Positions 11,596 to 21,654 of a stretch of DNA of 64,000 nucleotides are shown one piece after another. Each line of letters starts with the position of its first letter. Position 1 is the stretch's first letter. Source of the DNA: Anthostomella pinea (taxonomy: Eukaryota > Ascomycota > Sordariomycetes > Xylariales > Xylariaceae); assembly GCA_963556695.1 (NCBI GenBank), contig CAUWAG010000018.1, positions 4,774,001-4,838,000 on the forward strand. Direction: 5' to 3'. The translations under genes were made by a program, and so were the position numbers. Under the pieces are notes generated by a model. It was not told where the DNA came from and ran no database searches. It saw only the letters and a list, made by a program, of their open reading frames with translations.

Positions 11596-14500
11596 TCATG
11601 GCATATTCGCTTCCCAGTCGTGGTATGGGCCATGATCAAACCGTGGCCCGTCTCCGGGCCCATCGATTTCGTCGTCATCGCTACCATCGTCCGTGCCCTC
11701 ATAGTCGCCATCATCGTCGTCATCGTACGCGTTCTCGTCCCCCCGCACCGCCTTCATGATCTCATGTGATGTTGTCTTGAACAGGTCCTGGTCTCCTGCA
11801 ACCCAAACCAAGGCCACTTCGACGACCAACTCCTGCACCGGCACCACTTCGTGTGTCACGTGGAAGTGCGATTTCGTGTTGCTCTTAAACATTCTTTTCT
11901 TCGTCGCCTCACACACGTGAAGAGCATGTTCCGCGGTACTTTGCTTGCGTTCGAAATTGATGCCTTGCTTAGACAGGATACCCTCTGTAGTCCTTATGAG
12001 CTCCCGATACTCAGCGTCGTCATCCAAAGGGAATATGGCGGCAACTCGAGCATAGACGAGTGTAGGCGCCAGCAGCCGCTGAATGCTGTGCGAAAGCTGC
12101 TTCAGTGGCGCAGGAGACTGTGAGGTGAACTCGAGCGCGACTTTCTCTTGCGTCGCTTGGGCAGTGAGCCGGAAAGTCTGGTCCTTCAGTTTGCATTCCA
12201 GCGCCTGGAAGTCTGGCTTTTGCTGGATGGGAGTGTAAGTTACACTAACTCGGTCAAGGATATCGTCAAGATCTTCGAGAGCCTCCTTGGAGGGCTTGGT
12301 TGTGGGCAGATCACACTTCTCTGAAAAACTCCGCCCGTGTGGTCTCTGAGTCTGCATCGGAATATGACCATTGGGTAATGGTGACGGCTGCGGGGGGGCC
12401 ATTGCTTGTGGCATCGTCCTTGCTCGTATCGCGGCCGCGTCGCAGAAGTTTCCCGAGTCTTCGAAAACTTTCACAAGCAGATTGCCTGTTTCGAGTGTCT
12501 GAGGGGAGCCAGGTGGTAGTTCTTCCGTTGGAGGTCGTAGAGTTGCCGCAAAGTACGCTCGGCGTTGGAAGTATCGTGAAGCTGAAGGTAACTCTGGGCA
12601 AGGTACCAATTCGCGCGGATCAACCCCTGCAAAGACCGTTCGCGACTTAATGCTTCCATGGCCGCTCGGCATGTCAGTACTGCTCTCTGTGGCTGCCCTG
12701 AGTTGAGCTGGACTGCTGCGAGCTCCAATTGGATAGAGCTGCAAAGTGCCCCCTTTCGCTCATTGTCAGAGACCTCCAGCGCTTGAATCAACCAGTCCTC
12801 TGCATGATCCAGTAATCCCCTACTCTTATACACTTGCCCGAGGCAGTAGAGGGTCTCAATATGCGTGTAGTCGTCATGCACTTGACCGTAATGTGCATGC
12901 TGCAGAGCTTGCTCAAGCCTCTCCGTGGCTTCGATAAGGCGGTCGGGGACACAACCTAGCTCTCTTCCAATGCAACAAAGAAGCTGAGGCACACTCAGAG
13001 AACTCTGCTTCAACGTCAGGAAGTTGAATTCCCGGACTCCAGCCAGGACCGTCTCGCGCATGGCGCATGCATCCATGTGTTTGCCTTGCTTCCCGACAGC
13101 CAGCGCTAGAGCTTTGCGAGCTTTCAAGACATCGACTCCTGGCCTACCCTCAAAGCCATGGGCGCTCATCAGGTTGATCAAGTTGCGCAGCAAGGCCTCA
13201 GATCGCGCATGGTTGCCTACGCTGCCATGAACTTCAGCAAGGAGCTGCATGGCTTCCAGGCTTTCGGGGCTGCTCTCGTTGGCCATCCTGGTAAACGAGT
13301 TGAGGCTTGCTTCAAGCAGATGGATGGCTTCAGCGCAGTTGCCGTTCTTGTAAACACATCTAGCCAAGTCCATTCGACAGTCAACGGTATCCATATGGTC
13401 TGGCCCATACGCCTCTAGCATCTGATGGTGCATGCCCCTGTAGATGGCCTCGGCTTCAGGTACCGGATTTGGCCTCAAGAGGAATTCGGCCAAGGTGGAT
13501 TGCAGTTCGAAGGTGCTATCCGCAAAGTTTCCATTGTGTTCCTCCATAGGAGAACTGGCGAGGAGTCGGTAGTAGTGCTCTGCGTCCTGGATCTTGTTCT
13601 GGCCTTCGAGGGTTTCGGCAAGTAGCTCCAGGACGTCGAGACGACCGGGATCATTGCAAGCTGCCTGGCTACCGCAGTAGTTTAGAAGCTCCCTTGCAAT
13701 CATCTCAGCTTCTTGGAGCCTTTGTAAGCTTTGCAGGTATAAAGCTCGTTCGTACATCCCTCTCCGCACCCTTGGGTCCGGGATCCGGCGGTTCGTCTCC
13801 GTGTTCGTCTCCGGGTCTTCGACTTGCCCCATCCCTAGGCGGCCCGGCACGTAAGAGCTATGATCCAACGAAGAGCTTCCAGCTGTCACGGCGACTCCTT
13901 GTCTTGCAGGTTGAAATGCTTCTGAACGCCTTCTTGGCCCTTGGATTGGACGATTGCAGTCTTCAGACAGCTCAGGGTGTCTAGTTTCATCGAGTCGCTC
14001 TTCAGCCACTGCCGTTGACCCAATGCTCGTGGATTCCCTTTGCTTGATTCCATCCCACTTCTCTGGTGCGCTCTGCAAAGCTTCCTTGAGTATAGCGACG
14101 ATGTGAGGGTATTCGGTCCCTTTGCCTCGGCGTATTTTGACCATTTCAGTGTGGTTGTCGTTGACGTATCGTACTGTCTCGGTTTCGCAGCCCAGCTCGG
14201 CCGATTGTATCTTGACCATCATTTCGGTCTGTTCTCCTCTTTTCCATACCCCCTTCTCAACTTCCTCAATCACGGGGGTGTGGATCCAGCTGATTCCAGC
14301 TGTCAGGTGTCTTGTCGGTTGGGCCGGATTGTTGCCTAAGGGACAAGGTACCGTTTGCACTGTATCTAGACTAAAGAGACATTTCGGATGGGACAAGCTC
14401 CCATCCTTCTAGACAGCAAGCAGAACATCCAGAATACTAGTCATCGTAACATGGTATTCTGGGCCCCTGCCAGAAGGCACAGGGGTCTTATGTAGCTCGG

Positions 14501-15383
14501 CGAAAGAATATATCTTCATACTTGTCGCAACATCTTTGAATCTCTTGGAAATATCGGGGAGGACTGTCGATCCTTCGCCCAAATCCCGAACCAGGCCTTC
14601 GTTGGGCTGGCCAACCACTATGGTCTGGAGGGCTTTAATATTGAGTCCGTTATGAGGTGTGCCGAAGAACAGTATCGCGCGTACGGGAAGTCTTGACAGA
14701 ATTTCCGGCTTGAGTTCCGCGAGAGATTTCTTGACGATCAAGCCTCCTAGACTGTGTCCAATGAACACGATGGGTCGGTTCTGTATGATTTGCGCGCGTC
14801 GGACGTCCATCAAGTCCTGCATGAAGCGCTCACTGTACTGGGAAATTGAGCTTGTGCTGGCGCTGCCTTGAAGGCCAGAGGGATAACCGTATACGAGGAT
14901 CCTCGCACAGCCTTGCAGATCTCCGGGTAGGTAATCACGAAGCCACATGTCGCCTTTCTTGTTGACCCAAGAGCCGAAGGCATGTCCTGCTAGACCGGTC
15001 ACGGCAATGATACTAAATACGTGTTAGGCCAAGCCAGTCCGGAACAGACGATGAGCTTACTCTGCCGCAACATTCTCTCCAGGGTTATTAAGAGGAGTGA
15101 AGCCTTCAAACAACACATCAAGCTCTATGTCCTCATGGCCAGGGTCCAGGCGAGGCACGCCGGCTTTCCGGAACTGGACAGTTGCAGTATGACGCTTATC
15201 GCTCTGGGGATCAGAAATGCTGGGAACGAATGATTTAACATGTATGTCTGCTTTGTCGTCGCTGTGAAATGCCTGTTTCAACTGCTCTCCATCGCTGTAG
15301 CGGGCGGGGATTTCCTCGATGCGGTAAGTGAGGAACTTCGTAGTCTTCTTCTCGTGCATTGACTTAGGACGGCTCGCCATCAT
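11596..15383 (-). CDS. NLR-like protein: alpha/beta-hydrolase (SesB-like) plus TPR array, probable frameshift
   Basis: Reading 15383 to 11596. Exon 1 (15383-15061) encodes about 108 residues; a 48-bp GT-AG intron (15013-15060) joins it to DIIAVTGLAGHAFGSW, the first strand and oxyanion loop of the hydrolase. The nucleophile motif is GHSLGG, and the likely catalytic His lies in NDNHTEMVK. An in-frame TAG at 14409-14411 must be removed by a second intron; one option is 14300-14437 (138 bp), but this junction is unresolved. A Ser/Pro/Glu-rich linker of about 100 residues follows, then 7 or more TPR-type helix pairs. Near the G4 run at 12503-12506 the frame shifts by one base. Before it the TPR reads on to HLAP; after it the new frame continues with TLETGNLLVKVFEDSG. 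The tail is strongly acidic (DDDDDGDYEG). Fungal relatives usually carry an NB-ARC or NACHT domain between hydrolase and TPR; none is present here. Role in non-self recognition or cell death is only inferred from the family. Confidence 0.7.
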
Positions 15384-17245
15384 TCAACGAGTAGCGGCGG
15401 GTGTCCAAAGAAGCGATAGCAGTCTGTAGGATGAGAGCAGAAGGAAGGTGAATGGCGAAGTGATATTGCGCATGTGGGAGACAAGCTACCTGCGGGGGCA
15501 AGGCGGAGTTTATCAAGGTTCAAGAAGCTTGGGAGAGTAGCCGAATTTACTGAAAAGGGGGAGGCGTCGGAGATGAAGCGTGTTTCATGCGTCCGTTAAG
15601 CCACTAGACTGGGGCGTGGCATGCTTGCTCTCGGAATCCAGGAACCAGAAGGCTACGCAGCTCCGGGCTGTGCACCACAGCCCCTTTCTTGAGCGTAAGC
15701 CGCCGTCCATAGCCAGCTTGCCAAGAAGCATTAAGTGTACGAAGGCTTCTAGGCGATCTAGAGTGCCTCCGTGGGAACTCCCTTCTATTGCAGTTCCCAC
15801 GACACGTCGTCCTTTGTCGAACCGCCAGTGTTCATCGATTGTGTGAGTGTCAAGGAGCTGGATCAAATACGAGGATGACATGAATGCATCGACAACTGAG
15901 TACGACAACAAAGTGCACATTTTCATCCAGCAGGCTAGGTATTCAGAGACTGACTGAATGGGGTACCTGGTCATATGCTTGAGGGTGTGCTGGATGCTCT
16001 CGCGATTGGCTACTTTCGCGAGGGAAATTTTTCAGAACACGTGGAGGACCATTCCAATCACTGCCACTCCGTCGGTGTGCAACTTTTAGATTTCTGCCTT
16101 AGGGGAAGCCCTGCAGTTGCGGCCGCATGCAAGCAGAGCTTGGACGGTACCGCCTCGTACGAATGGGACCTGGAAAGGGAAGTTGGAGTGTATGATCCGT
16201 CCAGTCACCATTGTTGGATTGTGCAGTCAGGGGCGCTTCGTTCATTGCAAGAGTGAATGGATCTCATTGCGCATGTGTTACTGTTTCTAAACATCCTTAC
16301 GTCTTGCTATGTACGAGAGTCTAGTGATATAGAAGTTGCTCTCTTCATCCAAGCCTGCAATTACCGCGATCTAGAGATCTTTCCATTTCCATAATACTCG
16401 AAGTGTTACGGTATTACATGATACCTCCACATTTATGTACATAGATACTCCTAGCTTCCCCTATCTCTTTTGGCCGTATGGCGCAATGGTCAAATGCGCC
16501 TGGTTGTGTTCTCGTTTGTGCGGTGGGCGACGAGAACAAGTGGGTTCGAATCCTGCTATGGCCCCCTTTCTGACCCGGCTTGTGCGAGTCGACAACCAGC
16601 ACATGACAGTGGAGAGGCCCCATTATCGCAGAGCCTGATAGCCAAGCAGCTTGTCTCCATAATACCCACTCCTGCGAGGTTTTCCCCCTTGTGGTTTCCC
16701 TCGCCAGCAGATAACAAACACCTACTCCTCCACCCACCAATGCGACATATATCGAACGGCTACTGGAACGATATGTACACCAGAGAACTGAGGTTCACTG
16801 GGTCGCTTTGTCACTAGGCAGGAGGTTTTTCTGACGGAATCGTGCTTGGATATTGACTAAAACCATCTGAACACTCCAGATTGGTACCGCTACAGCGAGG
16901 ATAGGCTCGTGCGCGGATCTGAATGTATCTAATTTGACACCTCTACAACCTTGCGATGCAATGGCTCTGGGAGGCGTGGTTTGCACTACTGAGGAGCTAC
17001 CCCCCACGTTAAATACAAAACAAACAAACAAACATTCCCCTCTCTCTTCCGACCTTGTCTCTTCTTCCTTAGATATTGTTGAATCTAGATATTTCATCCC
17101 ATCAGCCCTGACCAGCGCAGCTGCAGGCCTGATTGTCACACGAAGCTCATTGTATGACCGCCAGGCTGGCAGACCGACGCACCTACCCCGCAGCCAGTCC
17201 AAGCAAGTCTTCAGGGGCGTTCGTTGAGCAGATCGTCAAAAAAGC
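15384..17245. other. Intergenic with a tRNA-like sequence and one unassigned frame
   Basis: A minus-strand open frame at 15585-15974 (129 codons, open further upstream to a stop) has protein-like composition (SVSEYLACWMKMCTLLSYSV) and could be a relic or terminal exon, but I recognise no family. The plus frame at 15975-16256 is likewise unassigned. A tRNA-like sequence lies at 16472-16563. Nothing else is visible. Confidence 0.4.
16472..16563 (+). tRNA. tRNA-like sequence, isotype unclear (possible tRNA relic)
   Basis: The ends pair as a seven-base acceptor stem (GGCCGTA with TATGGCC, one G-T). A D-arm (GCGC-AATGGTCAAAT-GCGC) and a T-arm with the TTCGAAT loop are present. Between them lie about 40 bases instead of 23, containing a strong hairpin (GTTCTCGT with ACGAGAAC) that does not fit a normal anticodon arm. 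It is either an intron-containing tRNA whose anticodon arm I cannot place, or a decayed tRNA-derived sequence. Confidence 0.35.
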
Positions 17246-18308
17246 ATGCCTATGTCGCCAGGAACCGGTCAACATGTAATCCACACTGTCGAGGTATACC
17301 ATCACGAGTGGTGCCTCTCGACCAAGTCAGCTGATGTTGGTATAGGGCGGGTCCGAGACCCCTCTCAAGCCTCCTTTTACCAAAGACGCGAGCATCGAAC
17401 CGCTATCGGGGATCGTCCTCCCAGCTGCTTTCCAGCAAACGCTCACGTCCATAATTCTACCAGAAGATGACATACCTGCTTTCTTTGTCGCAAAGTTTTC
17501 GACTCCGAAACTCGACCGACTCCATCACCACCTATGGCTAGCAGGCCTCCCGACCCCGTGCCGACCTCTCCAACGCCAGCGTATGCTCGGGCGAGCTATA
17601 TGGCTGACCGAGCGAGCCGACGAGCATTTGGTCTGGCATCAGGGCGGCATTTTCATCAAACCACTTCCTGATTTCCTGCTCAGCCACGAATTCTGGCGTC
17701 ATCATGTCTGCACCGAGTCGCGGTCTTTACACCGTAGTGCATGCGGTCTGCTCTTGTCGTATGTATGGCTCCTACGACACAGAAGCGATTTCGAGCTCGC
17801 CTGTGCATCTTACTTAATTCCCAACGGAGTATCTTGGCCTACCTGGAGAGCGTTCGCAGCCAGTGTCGTAAGCCATATCGGGCAACCCGGCTGTGAAGTG
17901 GATCGTCGATATCACTATGGCGAGCTGCGCCTGTCTCGGCTGAATTCTATTACACGTTATCTCTTGCTTTCGGATTGGTCCATTAGAAGGACGGTCCATG
18001 GTTTCATGAGTCTGTCGACATGCCACGCGGCTTTTCTCCGGAACAATTTCGGCTGGCTTCTGACCGTCTTCGTCTACTTCAACATCGTACTCTCGGCAAT
18101 GCAAGTTGGTCTTGCGACGGATTGGTTGAGCCACTCCTCTTTTCAGAGGTTCTGCACGGAATTCTCACTGGAATCGATTGCCGCGGTGCTTGCGGGCTTC
18201 CTAACAATAAGCTGTGCATGGGTTTTCTTCTTTTGGTATCATTTGCTTTCAACAATTAGCTTCTCCAAGAAGAGGCGGCTTGAGCGGGCAGCAGGGTTAT
18301 CAAGTTGA
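17246..18308 (+). CDS. DUF6601-like integral membrane protein
   Basis: Two exons: 17246-17293 and 17346-18308, with a 52-bp GT-AG intron, total 336 residues. The second exon is open from the acceptor through to the stop, so the body starts well before the in-frame ATG at 17583. The protein has a conserved-looking N-terminal half (LDRLHHHLWLAGLP, then TERADEHLVWHQGGIFIKPLP and a FLLSHEFW block), an internal YGELRLSRLN motif, and two C-terminal membrane segments (LLTVFVYFNIVLSAMQVGLA and IAAVLAGFLTISCAWVFFFW). This layout matches a widespread fungal family of unknown function (DUF6601-like). Subcellular site and role are unknown. Confidence is moderate for the family and good that it is a gene. 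Confidence 0.65.
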
Positions 18309-18452
18309 CAGGTGACTCCCCAGGACCCCTTCAACGCAAACAACGCACCCCGCATGGGCATGTATGTACAAATCTCCTCTTGGGTAACATTTCGCCATTT
18401 ATTGTCTCATACTCGACTCATCGTTTCTACACTCCTTCTCAATCTTGCAATC

Positions 18453-18834
18453 ATGCAAGCCAAGACGGCTCTACTTCTCATCTCCGCCATTGGGGCTGGC
18501 CCGCTGCCCAATGCCCAATGCCAATCTGGTTGTCTGCACCTCGCCCAAGCCCGATACACCCGACATTTTCCGATGTGACGATTGTCCGGCGATCAACAAT
18601 ATCGTGACAGCTATCTGGTCGAGTAACAGCAGAGTTGTGTACACTGTTACCGGCGGACCACGGCGTACAGCGTATGCAAGCTGCTACGCAATCAAAACGT
18701 CGGTGGTGAGTCAACGCTCGGCCGTGGTTTTTGACGCAAGAGATGCCGTGCTAATGCTTCATTTCTGATGCCAGGCATCGGTACGGACGACTGTGGACTC
18801 ATCAGCGCTATCGTGGCTTCTGGAATCGCAGGTA
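18453..18834 (+). pseudogene. Small secreted Cys-containing protein, frameshifted by a 7-bp duplication
   Basis: An ATG at 18453 opens a short signal-peptide-like frame (AKTALLLISAIGAGPLPNA). Just after it the 7-mer GCCCAAT is duplicated (18506-18512 and 18513-18519). Downstream, protein-like sequence (CTSPKPDTPDIFRCDDC, then YASCYAIK) is found in the next frame, so the extra seven bases explain the shift. A possible GT-AG intron (18706-18774) follows; later exons are not resolved. I cannot name the family. An alternative is that the ATG frame is not the real start. Confidence 0.4.
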
Positions 18835-19028
18835 TGTGAAAGTCTGTGAGTGTATGGTGACAATGAGCCGATGCTGAAAAAGGCTGAAGTCGTCTTCCAA
18901 CTCAGGGACAGTGGTTCGGAAGCAGTGCCCACGAAAACCACTTCCAAGCGTCCTGATCCACGTCTTTCAGAGCATCTCGAGAGCGTGTTCCGCATGGATC
19001 ACCTCCCAAAGTACGATGCGATCCAACG

Positions 19029-19214
19029 CCTGAAGCCAACTTTTACTACCGCATCATCGCGGAGACCAATTATTTTGGGTCTAACTACGAAGAAGTGCGC
19101 TATCCGTCTGGAGGGGTGGCTTGGGCTCTGCAAGATCAAAGGTGGCAAGAGTATGGTCTTGAGCAACTGACGCTCAACCTACTGGAAGAGCGGACAAGGG
19201 TTGTCATGGCGTGA
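19029..19214 (+). CDS. Unrecognised protein-like terminal exon
   Basis: This frame has strongly protein-like composition (YRIIAETNYFGSNYEEVRYP, then WALQDQRWQEYGLEQL) and ends at TGA 19212-19214. It is rich in aromatic and charged residues as in a globular domain. The upstream exon is not certain: the overlapping frame 18850-19170 is a different reading of the same bases. It may be the 3' end of a gene beginning near 18.8 kb, or a relic. No family recognised. Confidence 0.3.
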   Translation, partial: PEANFYYRIIAETNYFGSNYEEVRYPSGGVAWALQDQRWQEYGLEQLTLNLLEERTRVVMA

Positions 19215-19552
19215 GACTACCTTCTACTTATTCTAGCCTATCTATTCCATTTGTAATAAATACACCTTTCATTTGGTCAACGAAGGGTGTACGGAGACTG
19301 CCGCGGGTTCAATGCACCTCCGTTTGATAAGCAGTCAAGTTGCGACTATGTCGACCCAGGAGTTTGGTTCGGACGCAGTATTCGTGCAACGCCCCCTGCA
19401 GCAACCAGGGATGATTCTGTTGGCACTCTGTTGGCATTACAGCTGCGCCGCTCTCCTGCCCTCGGTCGTCTCTATCAGCAGTTCTTTTCCCCTTCTTGTC
19501 TTTGTCTTTAGCCAACCTCATTGAAGTATCGAGCATATGCTCATGACCAACT

Positions 19553-21424
19553 ATGAGTTGGCTCCTACTATTGGCAGCCGCCCCTCTCCTGCTGGCGACC
19601 GCATGGGCGGTCGACACAAGCATACGCCTCTCCCGAAACTACGCAGCAGCCCGCACCATCGGCGTCCTCATACGACTCATACCGATCAGTCCACTCAACC
19701 CATTCTGGGTTCTCCTCGATAGAAGAGTGCTGCCATTATTCCGTCGTCTCCCCTTTGGCGACAACAGCTTCACCAGGTACAACTGGCGTGGATGGGAGAT
19801 CGAGGACAGGTATCGATCTCATCTTGAGATAGGCGATATCTGGGTCTTGGTGACGCCTTTCAAGAACTGGGTTTACATCAATGACCCGGATCCTCTCATG
19901 GCGGTTTTCCGGAGAGGCGCGGATTTCCCTCGGCCGGTTTTCGTTTCGGGTTCGTGTATTCCATCGCTTCTTTCCTTGACTCCTTCGATCAACCGCCGAA
20001 TAACAGCTGACTTTGAGCGGATGCAGAGGTTCTCAATGTCTTTGGACCGAACATAGCCACTGTGAGTATAGTGTTTAATTACGTGGTATTCGTCTACATG
20101 GACTGACTGGGATGTCGTCACCTCGTTAGGCAGAAGGCCAGCGATGGAAAACACAGCGACGAATCGCGACTCGCTGCTTCAACGAGCAGAACAACGAGAT
20201 CGTATGGTCGGAAACTATCAACTTGGCTACTGATATGCTTCGTTACTGGACCACCAAGACCTCCATCAGGTCTGCGGCCCAGGACCTGCGCACACTGTCC
20301 CTCCACGTGCTTTCTAGGGCAGGCTTTGGCAAATCGTTCAAGTTCCAGGGGCACGACGACAGACAGGCCAGTGTCAGCCCTTCCGTAAACTACAAGGAGC
20401 CTCTGCAGACAATATTAGAGAACTGCGTCCTTATTCTTGCGTTAGGTAGTGACTTCTTAGCCAATTCATGGCTGCCCCGGAAACTGCGCACCGTCCACGA
20501 GGCATGGGCTTATTTCAGGACGTACATGACGAACCTCTATGAGGATGAGAAGCGCGCAATGTGAGTGGTTTTCGAATCGCAGCCTCATGTTGAAGATGCG
20601 ATATGATAGGTTACTGACACGATACACCGCAGCGCCGAGAAAGAACCACCGATGCCAACCTCATGACCCTCCTAGTACGCGCCTCCCAAAACGAAGAAAA
20701 GACCTCATCAGGCCTCACCGAGGCCGAAATATACGGCAACATGTTCGCGTTCAACTTCGCCGGCCACGACACCACAGCCAACACCTTCACATTCGCCCTT
20801 TACTTCCTGGCAGCGCACCCAAAAGTCCAGAATTGGCTCTCTGCCGAGATCCGAAGCGTCTTGGGAGACAGAAGCCCGCAAGACTTGGACTACCGCACCG
20901 ACTTTCCGCGCTTCAAGAGATGTCTGGCTGTCCTGTTCGAGACCATGCGCCTCTATACTCCGGTGCCCGTCATCAAATGGACCGCCGCCCAGCCGCAGAC
21001 GCTTGATGTTGGCGGAAAGAGTGTCGTGCTCCCACCGTAGAGCATGATCGCTCCGAGCTACGGCGCCGTGCAGACGGATCCCAGATACTGGGGGCCAGAT
21101 TCTCTGGACTGGAAGCCGTCACGCTGGATCGTACCAGGCGAGCCAGGCGACGAGCATCTGGACCTGCACACCCATGGGGCTTTCATCGGCTGGTCCGAGG
21201 GCGCACGTGACTGTCCCGGGAGGAAGTTCTCCCAGGTCGAGTTCGTGGCGATGATGGCGGTGCTGTTTGCAGAGCAGCGGGTAGATCCCGCCACGGCTGA
21301 GGGTGAGAGCATTGGTGCTGCTCGGGAAAGGGTCTTGGATCTTATCAGGACAGACTCGGGCCCTGTCTTGTTGCTGCAGATGCTGCACCCAGAGCGAGCA
21401 TCCTTGGTTTGGAGGAAGCGGTAG
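19553..21424 (+). pseudogene. Cytochrome P450 with in-frame TAG and probable frameshift
   Basis: Exons 19553-19949, 20027-20061, 20130-20560 and about 20633-21424 are joined by GT-AG introns of 77, 68 and 72 bp. The N terminus has an ER anchor (SWLLLLAAAPLLLATAWA). Visible hallmarks are the C-helix segment EGQRWKTQRRI, the I-helix AGHDTT, the K-helix ExxR (ETMRLY), and the heme loop GWSEGARDCPGRKFS with the Cys codon at 21212-21214. Two problems are seen. A TAG at 21038-21040 interrupts the frame between the K-helix and the heme Cys while the same frame stays open on both sides. Using the natural CAG acceptor at 20630-20632 also puts the next exon one base out of frame; only a weak AAG acceptor 13 bases further on restores it. 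The product as read would lack the heme ligand, so it is probably a pseudogene or contains a sequencing error. Its neighbour on the other strand is an acyltransferase. Confidence 0.75.
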
Positions 21425-21654
21425 GAGAAACTATTGGGTGATGCATTGCTGAGCTTACTTGCTTTGACCCGCCACTGGTGGTGGTTAAATGTCACGGAAT
21501 CCTGTCAAAGACGCTGAGGTAGCGACGGCGGCGGTGGGCTGGGACGTTGACATGCGTGGGACCTGGGAATAGAACGCGTAAGGTGACGATCCTTTTTGGC
21601 TATAAATAAGCCCACACCGAGTTCAAGTCCCAAACTTGCTTAGTGACCATGGGG

